From assembly GCF_018127925.1 (NCBI RefSeq), contig NZ_CP072348.1:1586001-1650000 (forward strand): a DNA stretch of 64,000 bases, read 5' to 3'. This stretch comes from Prevotella melaninogenica (GTDB lineage Bacteria; Bacteroidota; Bacteroidia; Bacteroidales; Bacteroidaceae). Below, piece after piece: positions 35,152 to 44,031 of the stretch. The notes beneath the pieces are model-generated. The model made no database searches and was not told the DNA's origin. It was given only the letters and a program-made list of their open reading frames with translations. Made by a program: the position numbers and the translations under genes. Every line of letters begins with the position of its first letter. Positions within the stretch are counted from its first letter, which is position 1.

Positions 35152-37767
35152 ATGACTAAAATAAATAAGGTGTTGATGCTCCTTGCGCTCTCTGGAGTTA
35201 CGCTCACGATGAGTGCACAGCAGAAGATTGTAAACCCAGATATCACATATTCAGGTACTCCTAAGACTTACAAGTTGGCAGGACTGACCGTTACTGGTAT
35301 CGAGGGCTATGAGGATTATGTCCTCACTGGTATCTCTGGACTCGCTGTTGGACAGGAGTTGGAGGTTCCGGGTACGGCTATCACAGATGCTGTGAAGCGT
35401 TACTGGAAGCATGGACTCTTCTCAGATGTTTCCATTTCTGCTGACTCTATTGTGGGAGATAATATCTATTTGAAGATACACCTCGCACCACGTCCTCGTA
35501 TCTCTACCATTAACTATAATGGATTGAAGAAGACTGAGCGTGAGGATATGGAGAAGAAACTCGGTCTTTTGAAGGGTGGACAGATTACGCCTAACATGAT
35601 TGACCGTGCGAAGATACTTGCAAAGAAGTACTTTGAAGACAAGGGTTATAAGAATACTGAGGTCTTCATCCGTCAGCGTGACGATGTATCAGCTAAGAAT
35701 CAGGTTATCCTTGATATCGATGTAGATAAGAAGGAGAAGCTGAAGGTGCGTTCTATCATCATTGATGGCGACAACCAGTTGGGCGAAAAGAAGATTAAAG
35801 GAACCCTGTTTAGCAAGGGTGCCTTTGCTAAAACCCATGAGGCTGGTAAGCTTTCTAATCTCTTAAAGTCAAAGAAGTTCACACCTGAGCGTTGGGCTGA
35901 GGATAAGAAGAACCTTATCACAAAGTATAACGAATATGGATATCGTGATGCTATGATTTTGAAGGATAGCGTTTGGAACGTTGATCCAAAGCATGTAGAT
36001 ATCTATGTAAAGGTAGATGAGGGTAAGAAATATTATATCCGTAACATCAAATGGGTAGGTAATACTGTTTACTCAACAGATTATCTGTCACGTCTACTTG
36101 ACATGAAGAAGGGTGACGTGTACAACCAGACTTACTTGAATAAGCGTCTTTCACAAGATGAGGATGCTGTGGGTAATGCTTACTGGAACAATGGTTACCT
36201 CTTCTATAACCTTCAACCAACAGAGGTGAATATTGTCGGCGACTCTATTGACCTTGAGATGCGTATCACTGAAGGACAGCAGGCACGTATCAATCGTGTG
36301 AAGATTAATGGTAATGACCGTCTGTATGAGAATGTTGTTCGTCGTGAGTTGCGTACAAAGCCAGGCGACCTCTTCTCTAAGGAAGCACTCCAGCGTTCTG
36401 CACGTGAGTTAGCTTCAATGGGACACTTCGACCCAGAGGCAATCAACCCAGTACCAGAGCCAAACTATGAGGACGGAACTGTTGACATCAATTATAACCT
36501 CAAGCAGAAATCAAACGACCAGGTTGAACTTTCACTTGGTTGGGGTCAGACGGGTGTTATTGGTCGTGTCGGTTTGAAGTTGAATAACTTCTCAATGGCA
36601 AACCTCTTCCGTAGAAACCGTGAGCATCGTGGTATCATGCCTATTGGTGATGGTGAGACACTCTCATTGGGCGCACAGACCAACGGTACTTACTACCAGT
36701 CATACAATGCCCAGTACTCAACCAACTGGTTGGGCGGTAAGCGTCCTATCCAGTTCAGCGTGGGTATGTCGTATTCAAAGCAGACTGACGTATCAAGTAA
36801 CTATTATAACAGTGGTTACTTGAATAACTATAACAACTATCGTTACGGTTATGGTAACTACAATTACAATAGCTACGAGAACTATTATGACCCAGACAAG
36901 TATGTGAAACTCTTTAGTATATATGCTGGTTGGGGTAAGCGTTTGAGCTGGCCTGATGACTATTTCACCTTGTCACTTCAGCTGCAGTATCAGCGCTACA
37001 TGTTGCGTAATTGGCGTTACTTTATTATGTCGAATGGTTCAGCAAACAACTTGAACCTCAACATCGCACTTAATCGTACGTCAACAGACAACCAACTCTT
37101 CCCACGTCGTGGTTCTGACTTCTCAGTATCATTGACCATTACTCCACCATGGTCTAAGTGGGACGGTAAGGACTATGCTCACTTGGCAACCGACCGCAAC
37201 TCTCCTACCTACTCACAGGAGCAGCAGGAGAAGTATCGTTGGGTTGAATATCATAAGTGGAAGTTCAAGGCTCGTACCTTTACAGCCCTCACAAGTGGTC
37301 AGAAGTGTTTCGTCTTGATGACCCGTGTTGAGTTCGGTTTGTTGGGAAGTTACAATAAAAACAAGAAAAGTCCGTTTGAAACCTATTACATGGGTGGTGA
37401 TGGTATGAGTGGATACTCTACTGGTTATGCTGAGGAGACAATCGGTCTTCGTGGTTACGAGAATGGTTCACTCACTCCATATGGTGCCGAGGGCTATGCT
37501 TACAGCCGTATGTCATTGGAGCTTCGCTATCCATTCCTCTTGGGTAATACAACCATTTATGGTCTTGGTTTCGTAGAGGCTGGTAACGCATGGACAGAGA
37601 CAAGTAAGTTCAATCCATTTGACATGAAGCGTTCTGCTGGTCTTGGTGTTCGTATCTTCCTCCCAATGGTGGGTATGATGGGTATCGACTGGGCATACGG
37701 CTTCGACAAGGTATTTGGTACAAAGGGCGGCAGCCAGTTCCACTTTATCCTTGGACAGGAGTTTTAG
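35152..37767 (+). CDS. bamA: Outer-membrane assembly protein BamA
   Basis: 871 residues. The signal peptide ends MSAQQ. Five POTRA domains follow (VTGIEGYEDYVL, LRPRI-type strands, VRSIIIDGDNQLGEKKIKG, RNIKWVGNTVYSTDYLS, RVKINGNDRLYENVVRRELR) and then an Omp85 barrel. The barrel has an insert at ~547-583 that is very rich in Tyr and Asn (NYYNSGYLNNYNNYRYGYGN and more), probably an exposed loop. The end HFILGQEF has an aromatic final residue. It folds beta-barrels into the outer membrane; the Skp-like genes downstream are its natural partners. Confidence 0.95.
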   Translation: MTKINKVLMLLALSGVTLTMSAQQKIVNPDITYSGTPKTYKLAGLTVTGIEGYEDYVLTGISGLAVGQELEVPGTAITDAVKRYWKHGLFSDVSISADSIVGDNIYLKIHLAPRPRISTINYNGLKKTEREDMEKKLGLLKGGQITPNMIDRAKILAKKYFEDKGYKNTEVFIRQRDDVSAKNQVILDIDVDKKEKLKVRSIIIDGDNQLGEKKIKGTLFSKGAFAKTHEAGKLSNLLKSKKFTPERWAEDKKNLITKYNEYGYRDAMILKDSVWNVDPKHVDIYVKVDEGKKYYIRNIKWVGNTVYSTDYLSRLLDMKKGDVYNQTYLNKRLSQDEDAVGNAYWNNGYLFYNLQPTEVNIVGDSIDLEMRITEGQQARINRVKINGNDRLYENVVRRELRTKPGDLFSKEALQRSARELASMGHFDPEAINPVPEPNYEDGTVDINYNLKQKSNDQVELSLGWGQTGVIGRVGLKLNNFSMANLFRRNREHRGIMPIGDGETLSLGAQTNGTYYQSYNAQYSTNWLGGKRPIQFSVGMSYSKQTDVSSNYYNSGYLNNYNNYRYGYGNYNYNSYENYYDPDKYVKLFSIYAGWGKRLSWPDDYFTLSLQLQYQRYMLRNWRYFIMSNGSANNLNLNIALNRTSTDNQLFPRRGSDFSVSLTITPPWSKWDGKDYAHLATDRNSPTYSQEQQEKYRWVEYHKWKFKARTFTALTSGQKCFVLMTRVEFGLLGSYNKNKKSPFETYYMGGDGMSGYSTGYAEETIGLRGYENGSLTPYGAEGYAYSRMSLELRYPFLLGNTTIYGLGFVEAGNAWTETSKFNPFDMKRSAGLGVRIFLPMVGMMGIDWAYGFDKVFGTKGGSQFHFILGQEF

Positions 37768-37990
37768 TTTAGTTTAGTTTAGTTGACGAGTTGACAAGTG
37801 AACAAGTTGACAAGTTACTTGCGAAGTGAACAGGAGTTTTAGCTTAGTTGACGAGTTGACAAGTTGCTTGCGAAGTGAACAGGAGTTTTAGCTTAGTTGA
37901 CGAGTTGACGAGTTGACAAGTTGCTTGCAGCAATAAATTAAGTGAGTATCGGTAATCATAATTATGAATTATGAATTATGAATTATGAAT
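37768..37990. repeat. GTTGACGAGTTGACAAGT word-repeat spacer
   Basis: Three imperfect units containing GAACAGGAGTTTTAGCTTAG and GTTGACAAGTTGCTTGC, then ATTATGAATTATGAATTATG. Related in word content to the spacer between korA and korB. Confidence 0.8.
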
Positions 37991-37998
37991 TAAAAGAG

Positions 37999-38544
37999 AT
38001 GAAGAAGAATATTTTTAAGAGTGTACTGCGATACGTTTTACCTCTTTACCTATTTACTCTTTTACCTTTAACAGCTTCTGCACAGAAGTTTGCACTGATT
38101 GATATGGAGTATATCCTCAAGAATGTGCCAGCTTATGAGCGTGCAAATGAGCAGTTGAATCAGGTAAGTAAGAAGTGGCAGGCTGAGGTTGAGGCACTCA
38201 ACACAGAGGCTTCTACGATGTATAAGAATTATCAGAACGAGGTAGTCTTCCTCTCTCAGGACCAAAAGAAGAAGAGACAGGAGGCGATCATGGCTAAGGA
38301 AAAGCAGGCATCCGACCTCAAGCGTAAGTATTTCGGTCCAGAGGGCGAGCTCTTTAAGAAACGTACCAGTCTGATTACTCCTATACAGGACGAGATTTAC
38401 AATGCAGTAAAGGATATCTCAGACCAGCGCGGTTATAGTTTAGTTATCGACCGTTCAAGCAATGCCGCTGGTATTATTTATGGTTCGCCAAAGGTGGATA
38501 TCAGTAATGAGGTACTGCAGAAGTTGGGATATTCTTATCAGTAA
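37999..38544 (+). CDS. Skp/OmpH-family periplasmic chaperone 1
   Basis: 181 residues. Signal peptide ending ASAQK, then KFALIDMEYILKNVP and a long coiled-coil (YERANEQLNQVSKKWQAEVE onward), ending in a beta strand (YSLVIDRSSNAAGIIYG). Holds unfolded outer-membrane proteins for BamA. ATG 37999 gives a proper signal peptide; an upstream ATG at 37978 lies in the repeat. First of three paralogues. Confidence 0.9.
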   Translation: MKKNIFKSVLRYVLPLYLFTLLPLTASAQKFALIDMEYILKNVPAYERANEQLNQVSKKWQAEVEALNTEASTMYKNYQNEVVFLSQDQKKKRQEAIMAKEKQASDLKRKYFGPEGELFKKRTSLITPIQDEIYNAVKDISDQRGYSLVIDRSSNAAGIIYGSPKVDISNEVLQKLGYSYQ

Positions 38545-38680
38545 GTAGTCTTTGTGCTAAGTAAACTAACCATCTTAGGAAGCCTATCTACTATAGAAAT
38601 TATAGTCACACTGGGTGAGTTAGAAATGCAATCACCGCAGATAAAAAGTAAATTAATAAACAATTAAACAATAAAAAGAA

Positions 38681-39184
38681 ATGAAGAAGTTATTTTTGAT
38701 GTTGATGCTTTGCGCACCAATGACATTGTTTGCACAGAAGTTTGGTCACCTTGACTCACAGGCTCTCCTCCAGTCACTGCCAGAGGCTACAGCTGTTCAG
38801 AGTAAGCTTGAGGCTAAGGGTAAGGAGTATCAGAAGCAGATTGAAGACATGCAGTCAGAGTTGCAGCGTCAGGCAGAGGCTTATGACAAGTCTAAGAGCA
38901 CAATGAACGCTACAAAGCAGGCTGAGACCGAGAAGAGCTTGCAGGATATGTACAACAAAATCCAGCAGACTGCTCAGGACAACCAGAAGGCTTTCAATGA
39001 GGAGCAGCAGAAGCAGCTCGGTCCTGTTCTTGAGAAGGTTCGTAACGCTATCGCTGCTGTTGCTAAGGCAGGTAACTATGTTTACATCATGGAGAAGGCA
39101 GCTGGTCAGCCATTGTATATCAACGAGGCACTCAGCAAGGATATCACTGCGGAGGTAAAGGCCCAGTTGGCTAAGATGAAGTAA
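38681..39184 (+). CDS. Skp/OmpH-family periplasmic chaperone 2
   Basis: 167 residues. The signal ends LFAQK, then KFGHLDSQALLQSLPEA, a coiled-coil, and the terminal KAGNYVYIMEKAAGQPLYIN. Close to the first paralogue in lay-out. Strong codon bias (GCT, AAG, CAG) suggests high expression, consistent with being the main Skp. Confidence 0.9.
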   Translation: MKKLFLMLMLCAPMTLFAQKFGHLDSQALLQSLPEATAVQSKLEAKGKEYQKQIEDMQSELQRQAEAYDKSKSTMNATKQAETEKSLQDMYNKIQQTAQDNQKAFNEEQQKQLGPVLEKVRNAIAAVAKAGNYVYIMEKAAGQPLYINEALSKDITAEVKAQLAKMK

Positions 39185-39309
39185 TACATTGCGGGTGCCT
39201 TTGCCCCGTAGTTGATTCTCCTTGATTTAGCGGTTTTTTAAGTCTTTGAGATAGGCAAGTATTCCAGTTATGGCTCGTCTTTGAGAGTCTGTCATTACGA
39301 TAACTCGGA

Positions 39310-39395
39310 ATTATTTTCATGACAAGAAGAATTTATTTACGTGAAAAGAAAAATTTCTTTTCATGAAAAAAAATATTTTTCTTCATGAAAAGAAT
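39310..39395. repeat. 22-bp-period array of TTCATGAAAA palindromes
   Basis: CATGA or CGTGA cores start at 39318, 39340, 39362 and 39384, exactly 22 bp apart, with A/T runs between. It lies in the 39185-39551 gap, which otherwise holds only the hairpin below. Confidence 0.85.
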
Positions 39396-39472
39396 TTAGA
39401 AAAGACAGTCGAAGGGGTCGGAAAAGAGCTTTTCCAATTAACGAACTAACACTGTTTCTGAGGAGATAAAAG

Positions 39473-39520
39473 GGTGAGGTCACCGCACGGATATATGTTC
39501 TTGCGATGACCTCATTTTTG
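39473..39520 (+). terminator. Terminator-like hairpin before the third Skp-like gene
   Basis: TGAGGTCA (39475-39482) pairs with TGACCTCA (39507-39514), followed by TTTTTG. Confidence 0.6.
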
Positions 39521-39551
39521 TTTATATATTGAAGAGATAATAAAAGAGATA

Positions 39552-40067
39552 ATGAAAAAACTATTCTTTTCCTTTGTTTTCATGCTTTTGCCGCTCTTGG
39601 CAATGGCACAACAGAGTGTTCCAGCATTTAAGTTTGCATACTTTAGCTATGATAAGGTGCTTCATGCAATGGCTGACTATGCCACAGCTACACGTAGTTA
39701 TAACGACCTTAAGGCAAAGTATGATGCCGAGACAAAGCGTTCAGTAGAGGATTTTAATAGCCGTTATGAAGACTTCCTCGACGTACAGCGCAAGTTGGAA
39801 CCATCTATTCTTCGCAAGCGTCAGGCTGAGTTAGAGGAACTGATGGACCGCAACATCGCCTTTCGTAAGGAATCTGAGCGTCTGTTGAAGAAGGCTGAAG
39901 AAGATATCTACGCACCTGTTCACGCAAAGTTAAACAACGCTGTACGTCAGATGGGTAAGGAAAGCGGTTACGCTTTCATTCTGAATGCAGATAACAATAG
40001 TGTCCCATTCGTTAATACAGCGATGGGAGAAGATGTTACAGAGGCTTTGATAGCTGCTTTGAAATAA
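39552..40067 (+). CDS. Skp/OmpH-family periplasmic chaperone 3
   Basis: 171 residues. Signal ending AMAQQ, then FKFAYFSYDKVLHAMADYA, a coiled-coil segment (FLDVQRKLEPSILRKRQAEL) and a final YAFILNADNNSVPFVNT. More diverged than the other two. It is separated from them by an array and a terminator, so probably has its own transcript. Confidence 0.87.
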   Translation: MKKLFFSFVFMLLPLLAMAQQSVPAFKFAYFSYDKVLHAMADYATATRSYNDLKAKYDAETKRSVEDFNSRYEDFLDVQRKLEPSILRKRQAELEELMDRNIAFRKESERLLKKAEEDIYAPVHAKLNNAVRQMGKESGYAFILNADNNSVPFVNTAMGEDVTEALIAALK

Positions 40068-40110
40068 AAGACTTTACCCACAGAAAAGGCTTTGCATGGG
40101 TGGTGTTGAT

Positions 40111-40175
40111 GCTTAGCACAAAGCGTGCTGGGCATCCGCACAGGATGTGCGGAGCGTCCGCACCACTCTGTATGT
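40111..40175. repeat. 22-bp-period TCCGCAC..GTGCGGA array, copy 2
   Basis: Units at 40113 (TTAGCAC), 40135 and 40157 (TCCGCAC), each 22 bp apart with inverse partners. Same family as 30739-30810. Confidence 0.85.
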
Positions 40176-40215
40176 AGTGATATCGGACGACGATTAATTG
40201 TATTTAAAAAGACTA

Positions 40216-41055
40216 ATGACAAAGTATTCTAAACAGCCGGGACCTATCGGTATTTTTGATTCTGGGTATGGTGGACTAACCATTCTGCATGGTATTCGTC
40301 AGCTACTCCCCGAATACGACTATCTTTACTTGGGTGATAATGCGCGTGCTCCATATGGTTCACGCTCCTTTGATGTTGTTTATCAGTTCACACGTCAGGC
40401 TGTGATGAAACTCTTCGAACTCGGTTGCCAGTTGGTTATCTTAGGTTGTAACACCGCATCTGCCAAAGCACTCCGTACGATTCAGCAGAATGACTTGCCC
40501 AATCTTGACCCAGATAGGCGCGTGTTGGGTGTAATTCGCCCTACGGCAGAAGTAATTGGCAAGCTTACCCGCTCACGACATGTAGGTGTGTTGGCAACTG
40601 AAGGAACTATTAAGAGTGATAGTTATAACCTTGAAATACAAAAGCTGTGGGAGGATGTAAAGGTAACGGGTGTTCCTTGTCCGCTGTGGGTGCCAATCAT
40701 TGAGAACAATGAAGCAGACAGTCCCGGTGCTGATTACTTCGTAAAGAAGCGTATCGACCATATCATGCGACTCGATCCAGAGATTGATACGCTCATTCTT
40801 GGTTGTACGCATTATCCTATTCTCATGCCGAAGATATTGAAGCATGTGCCACGTGGAGTGCGTATCGTACCACAAGGTGAGTATGTAGCGGAGAGTCTGC
40901 AAGACTATTTCCGTCGCCATCCAGATATGGATGCACGTTGTACGAAGAATGCCACAGTGAAGTATTACACCACAGAAAACCCCGAAAAGTTCAAAGAAAC
41001 TGCACGTATCTTCCTGCATGAGCAGGTTAATGTGGAGCATGTAGACTTGGAATAA
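40216..41055 (+). CDS. murI: Glutamate racemase
   Basis: 279 residues. GIFDSGYGGLT at the start, LGCNTASAKAL (first catalytic Cys) and ILGCTHYPIL (second). It supplies D-glutamate for peptidoglycan. A TTG at 40198 would add six residues; ATG 40216 fits the family. It follows the Skp genes, as is usual in Bacteroidales. Confidence 0.94.
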   Translation: MTKYSKQPGPIGIFDSGYGGLTILHGIRQLLPEYDYLYLGDNARAPYGSRSFDVVYQFTRQAVMKLFELGCQLVILGCNTASAKALRTIQQNDLPNLDPDRRVLGVIRPTAEVIGKLTRSRHVGVLATEGTIKSDSYNLEIQKLWEDVKVTGVPCPLWVPIIENNEADSPGADYFVKKRIDHIMRLDPEIDTLILGCTHYPILMPKILKHVPRGVRIVPQGEYVAESLQDYFRRHPDMDARCTKNATVKYYTTENPEKFKETARIFLHEQVNVEHVDLE

Positions 41056-41115
41056 GCTCGAAACGGACAATAAAACAGCCGGTTGAGTCGTTAGATAAGA
41101 ACTAAAGAGTAAAAG

Positions 41116-42582
41116 ATGAAAAAGTTATCTATATTGTTTTTTCTGTCAGTTGTCATGATCATGGCAGCCTGCTCTGATGATGATACTTTCACAACATCAC
41201 GGAGCAATCTGCTCTCTTTCTCAACTGACACACTACGACTTGACACCACTTTCTCCAATGTTCCGACATCTACTAAGACTTTCTGGGTGTATAATAAGTC
41301 GGGTGATGGCCTGCGATTAACCAATGTACGTCTGGCACAAGGTAATCAAACGGGGTTCCGTGTGAATGTAGATGGTGTGGAACTCTCGGCTGCTAATGGC
41401 TATCGAGTAGGCGATTTGGAAGTGCGCAACAAGGATAGTATTCAGGTATTCGTTGAGATGACATCACCTTTTAATAATGCCGCAACACCGCAAGAGGTCG
41501 TTGATAATCTTTTGTTTACGCTCGAAAGTGGTGTACAACAGAAGGTAAACTTACGTGTCTACAGTTGGGATGCGGAGTTGGTAAAGGGTCGCAAGATTAC
41601 ATCCAATACTACTTTGACCAGTACAAAACCGATTGTTTTCCAAGATACATTGAAGGTGGAAGCCGGTGCTACACTGACAATCCCTGCCGGAACAACTGTT
41701 TACTTCTCTCAAAAAGCAGCGCTTGATGTATACGGAACTCTGCGTTGTGAAGGTACAGCAGACAATCCTGTGACATTGCGTGGCGACCGATTGGATAAGA
41801 TGTTTAAGTATCTTCCTTACGATCGTGTCAGTGGTCAGTGGCAGGGAGTACGCTTTCATAAGGACAGTTACGATAATGTTCTTACGCATACGGATATCCA
41901 TTCAACCTATAATGGTATTCTCTGTGATACGGCAATGACAGCACGTACGAAGTTGACGATTGCTAACTCTACTGTTCATAACTGTCAGGGCTATGGCTTA
42001 CAAGCGATAAACAGTAAGATTGTTGCTTATAACTCTCAGTTCTCTAATACGCTGATGGACTGTGCAGCCTTTGTGGGAGGAGAGGTGACTTTGACACATT
42101 GTACCTTCGCACAGTTCTATCCTTTCGATAGTAATCGCGGTGTGGCGTTGAACTTTGGTAATCATATTGACAACAAGGATTATCCTCTTCAGACCTTCCA
42201 CGTTGTCAACTCGCTTGTGACAGGCTATGCTGATGATGTGCTTATGGCTAATAACAAGGAGGGTGTGACAGCTAATTATCACTTCTATAATTGTATTCTT
42301 CGCACGCCAAAGCCTAAAGATGCGGCTCTGTTAGCACGTTTTACAGATGTCATTTGGGAGAATAATAAGGATTATCCGGATGGTGGATCAAAGCAGTTTT
42401 TACTCGTAGATGGCGACAAACAGAAGTACGATTTCCATCTAAAGAAGGCTGAAAAAGGTGAGAAGTATCCTGCTATTGATGCAGGACTTGCCCTTGGCGA
42501 TATTCGTTTTGCAACTGATCATGATGGTAAGCAGCGTGATAATAAACCAGATATCGGCTGTTATGAGCTGATTGCTAATTAA
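41116..42582 (+). CDS. Lipoprotein with right-handed parallel beta-helix
   Basis: 488 residues. SpII signal MIMAACSDDD. Residues ~180-450 form a pectate-lyase-like beta-helix pattern (AGATLTIPAGTTVYFSQKAA, GTLRCEGTADNPVTLRGDR, VTLTHCTFAQF) and the end DNKPDIGCYE is typical of this lipoprotein family. No catalytic residues are evident; it may bind glycan. It follows murI by 60 bp. Confidence 0.8.
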   Translation: MKKLSILFFLSVVMIMAACSDDDTFTTSRSNLLSFSTDTLRLDTTFSNVPTSTKTFWVYNKSGDGLRLTNVRLAQGNQTGFRVNVDGVELSAANGYRVGDLEVRNKDSIQVFVEMTSPFNNAATPQEVVDNLLFTLESGVQQKVNLRVYSWDAELVKGRKITSNTTLTSTKPIVFQDTLKVEAGATLTIPAGTTVYFSQKAALDVYGTLRCEGTADNPVTLRGDRLDKMFKYLPYDRVSGQWQGVRFHKDSYDNVLTHTDIHSTYNGILCDTAMTARTKLTIANSTVHNCQGYGLQAINSKIVAYNSQFSNTLMDCAAFVGGEVTLTHCTFAQFYPFDSNRGVALNFGNHIDNKDYPLQTFHVVNSLVTGYADDVLMANNKEGVTANYHFYNCILRTPKPKDAALLARFTDVIWENNKDYPDGGSKQFLLVDGDKQKYDFHLKKAEKGEKYPAIDAGLALGDIRFATDHDGKQRDNKPDIGCYELIAN

Positions 42583-42655
42583 AGTCATTAGGCTTATTTG
42601 CCTTATTAGCCCTATTAGGCTAATTAGCCCAATTAGCCTAATAACCCTCACCATC
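42583..42655. repeat. 9-bp tandem ATTAGCCCN words
   Basis: ATTAGCCCT, ATTAGGCTA, ATTAGCCCA and ATTAGCCTA run head to tail around 42605-42640. AT-rich self-complementary spacer before cdd. Confidence 0.7.
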
Positions 42656-42672
42656 AATAATAAATATCAACA

Positions 42673-43152
42673 ATGAAAACAATAGACATAAGCATCAAGA
42701 TTGGTTTTTGCCAACAAGATGAACTCTCAGAGGCTGATCAGCACCTCATTCAAAAGGCTGTGGAGGCAACTGGTAACAGTTATTCTCCTTATAGCCGATT
42801 CCGTGTTGGCGCAGCGTTGTTGCTTGCTAATGGTACAGAAGTTATTGGAGCCAATCAGGAGAATGCTGCTTTTCCATCAGGCTTATGTGCTGAGCGCTCA
42901 GCAATCTTTGCTGCTCAGTCTGTCTATCCAGACCAAGCAGTGACCACACTTGCCATTGCTGCAGCCAATGAGTATGGTTTGATGCGTGACCCGATAGTAC
43001 CTTGTGGAGCCTGTCGGCAAGTTATTTTAGAAATAGAAGATCGTTATAAACAGCCTATTCGTATCCTTCTTTATGGTACGGCAGGCATATATGTTATCAA
43101 TAGTGTAAAGGACCTCTTGCCTCTCCAGTTCTTAGGAGAGTCCATGAAGTAG
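42673..43152 (+). CDS. cdd: Cytidine deaminase
   Basis: 159 residues. CAERSAIFAA gives the catalytic Cys-x-Glu and PCGACRQVI the other two zinc Cys residues. It deaminates (deoxy)cytidine to (deoxy)uridine for pyrimidine salvage, with upp elsewhere in the window. Single domain, so the homotetrameric short form. Confidence 0.92.
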   Translation: MKTIDISIKIGFCQQDELSEADQHLIQKAVEATGNSYSPYSRFRVGAALLLANGTEVIGANQENAAFPSGLCAERSAIFAAQSVYPDQAVTTLAIAAANEYGLMRDPIVPCGACRQVILEIEDRYKQPIRILLYGTAGIYVINSVKDLLPLQFLGESMK

Positions 43153-43179
43153 CCCTTTAGTTTTCAATAAATAGTAATT

Positions 43180-43380
43180 ATGGAGTATTTACCAAAAGAC
43201 CCAGCAATATTAGTAAGCAGTGTTAACATGCTACTACGTGATGAAGAGTTTGATTCTTTAGAGTCTCTTTGTTACAATTTCAATGAAGATATAGATAAAC
43301 TCAAAGCCAACTTGCGTGAAGCAGGCTATGTATATAGTGAAAAGCAGCACCAGTTCCGTCCCATTGGATTTGATAAGTAA
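43180..43380 (+). CDS. DUF4250 protein
   Basis: 66 residues. MEYLPKDPAILVSSVNMLLR matches the conserved start of DUF4250 proteins. It is 27 bp after cdd and probably co-transcribed. Function unknown. Confidence 0.85.
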   Translation: MEYLPKDPAILVSSVNMLLRDEEFDSLESLCYNFNEDIDKLKANLREAGYVYSEKQHQFRPIGFDK

Positions 43381-43480
43381 GATAGAAGATTGTGCCTTTA
43401 AAAATTAAAAAATCAACGATTTGTCCTTCTCTTGTGTCAAGTTTTATCCTGCTTAATCGACGGAAGTTTAAAAAAGGGTA

Positions 43481-43560
43481 AATACCTCGGTATAGGACCG
43501 AGGGGGTCTCAGTATAGGACTGAGGTAGCCTCGGTCCTATACCGAGGTATTCTCAAAATA
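43481..43560. repeat. 22-bp-period CTCGGTATAGGACCGAG array
   Basis: CTCGGTAT at 43486, CTCAGTAT at 43508, CTCGGTCC at 43530 and a degenerate CTCAAAAT at 43552. The first and third units are exact inverses over 23 bp (43481-43503 and 43529-43551). Confidence 0.88.
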
Positions 43561-43693
43561 AAAAATGCTATAATTATAATCGTTAATTCTCTTTCCTTGC
43601 CTCCTTACGCTATCAGCGTTAAGGGGGCAAAACATTTTTTATCCCTAAGACTTATTCTAATGCTAGAAAATGCCCTATTAATCGCTTATTTTG

Positions 43694-43873
43694 TACCCAG
43701 CAAATAAGTCCTATTATACCCAGCAAATAAACCCTATCATACCCAGCGAATAAGTCCTACCGTACCCAGCGAATAAGTCCTACCGTACCCAGCGAATAGG
43801 TCCTATCGTACCCAACCGCTGGGTACAAGAGGACCCAGCAGCTGGGTATAAAAACACCTGTTCGTTGGGTATA
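43694..43873. repeat. 23-bp-period palindrome array (TACCCAGC family), copy 2
   Basis: Direct units start at 43694, 43717, 43740, 43763, 43786 and 43809; the right end carries inverse GCTGGGTA units. Same family as 7534-7645. The 43381-44031 gap holds these two arrays and the cysS promoter. Confidence 0.92.
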
Positions 43874-43975
43874 ATAATTCTTTAATTTGTCGTTAAAGTT
43901 TATTGTTCTTCTTGAAAATAAATACCATGCAAACGTGCCATTCTGCCCTTTTGTGCGTTTCTCCTATATATGTTG

Positions 43976-44006
43976 TTTGTGTTATCACTTTTTTAGTGTA
44001 ACTTTG
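43976..44006 (+). promoter_or_regulatory. Promoter of cysS
   Basis: TTTG at 43976-43979 and TAACTTTG at 43999-44006, 19 bp apart, 26 bp before the start codon. Confidence 0.7.
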
Positions 44007-44031
44007 CAGGCAAGTATAAAATCAGAGAATT

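Noticed and set aside
43694-43873. 23-bp array as a CRISPR
   Set aside because: Units are contiguous with no spacers, and no cas genes are near.
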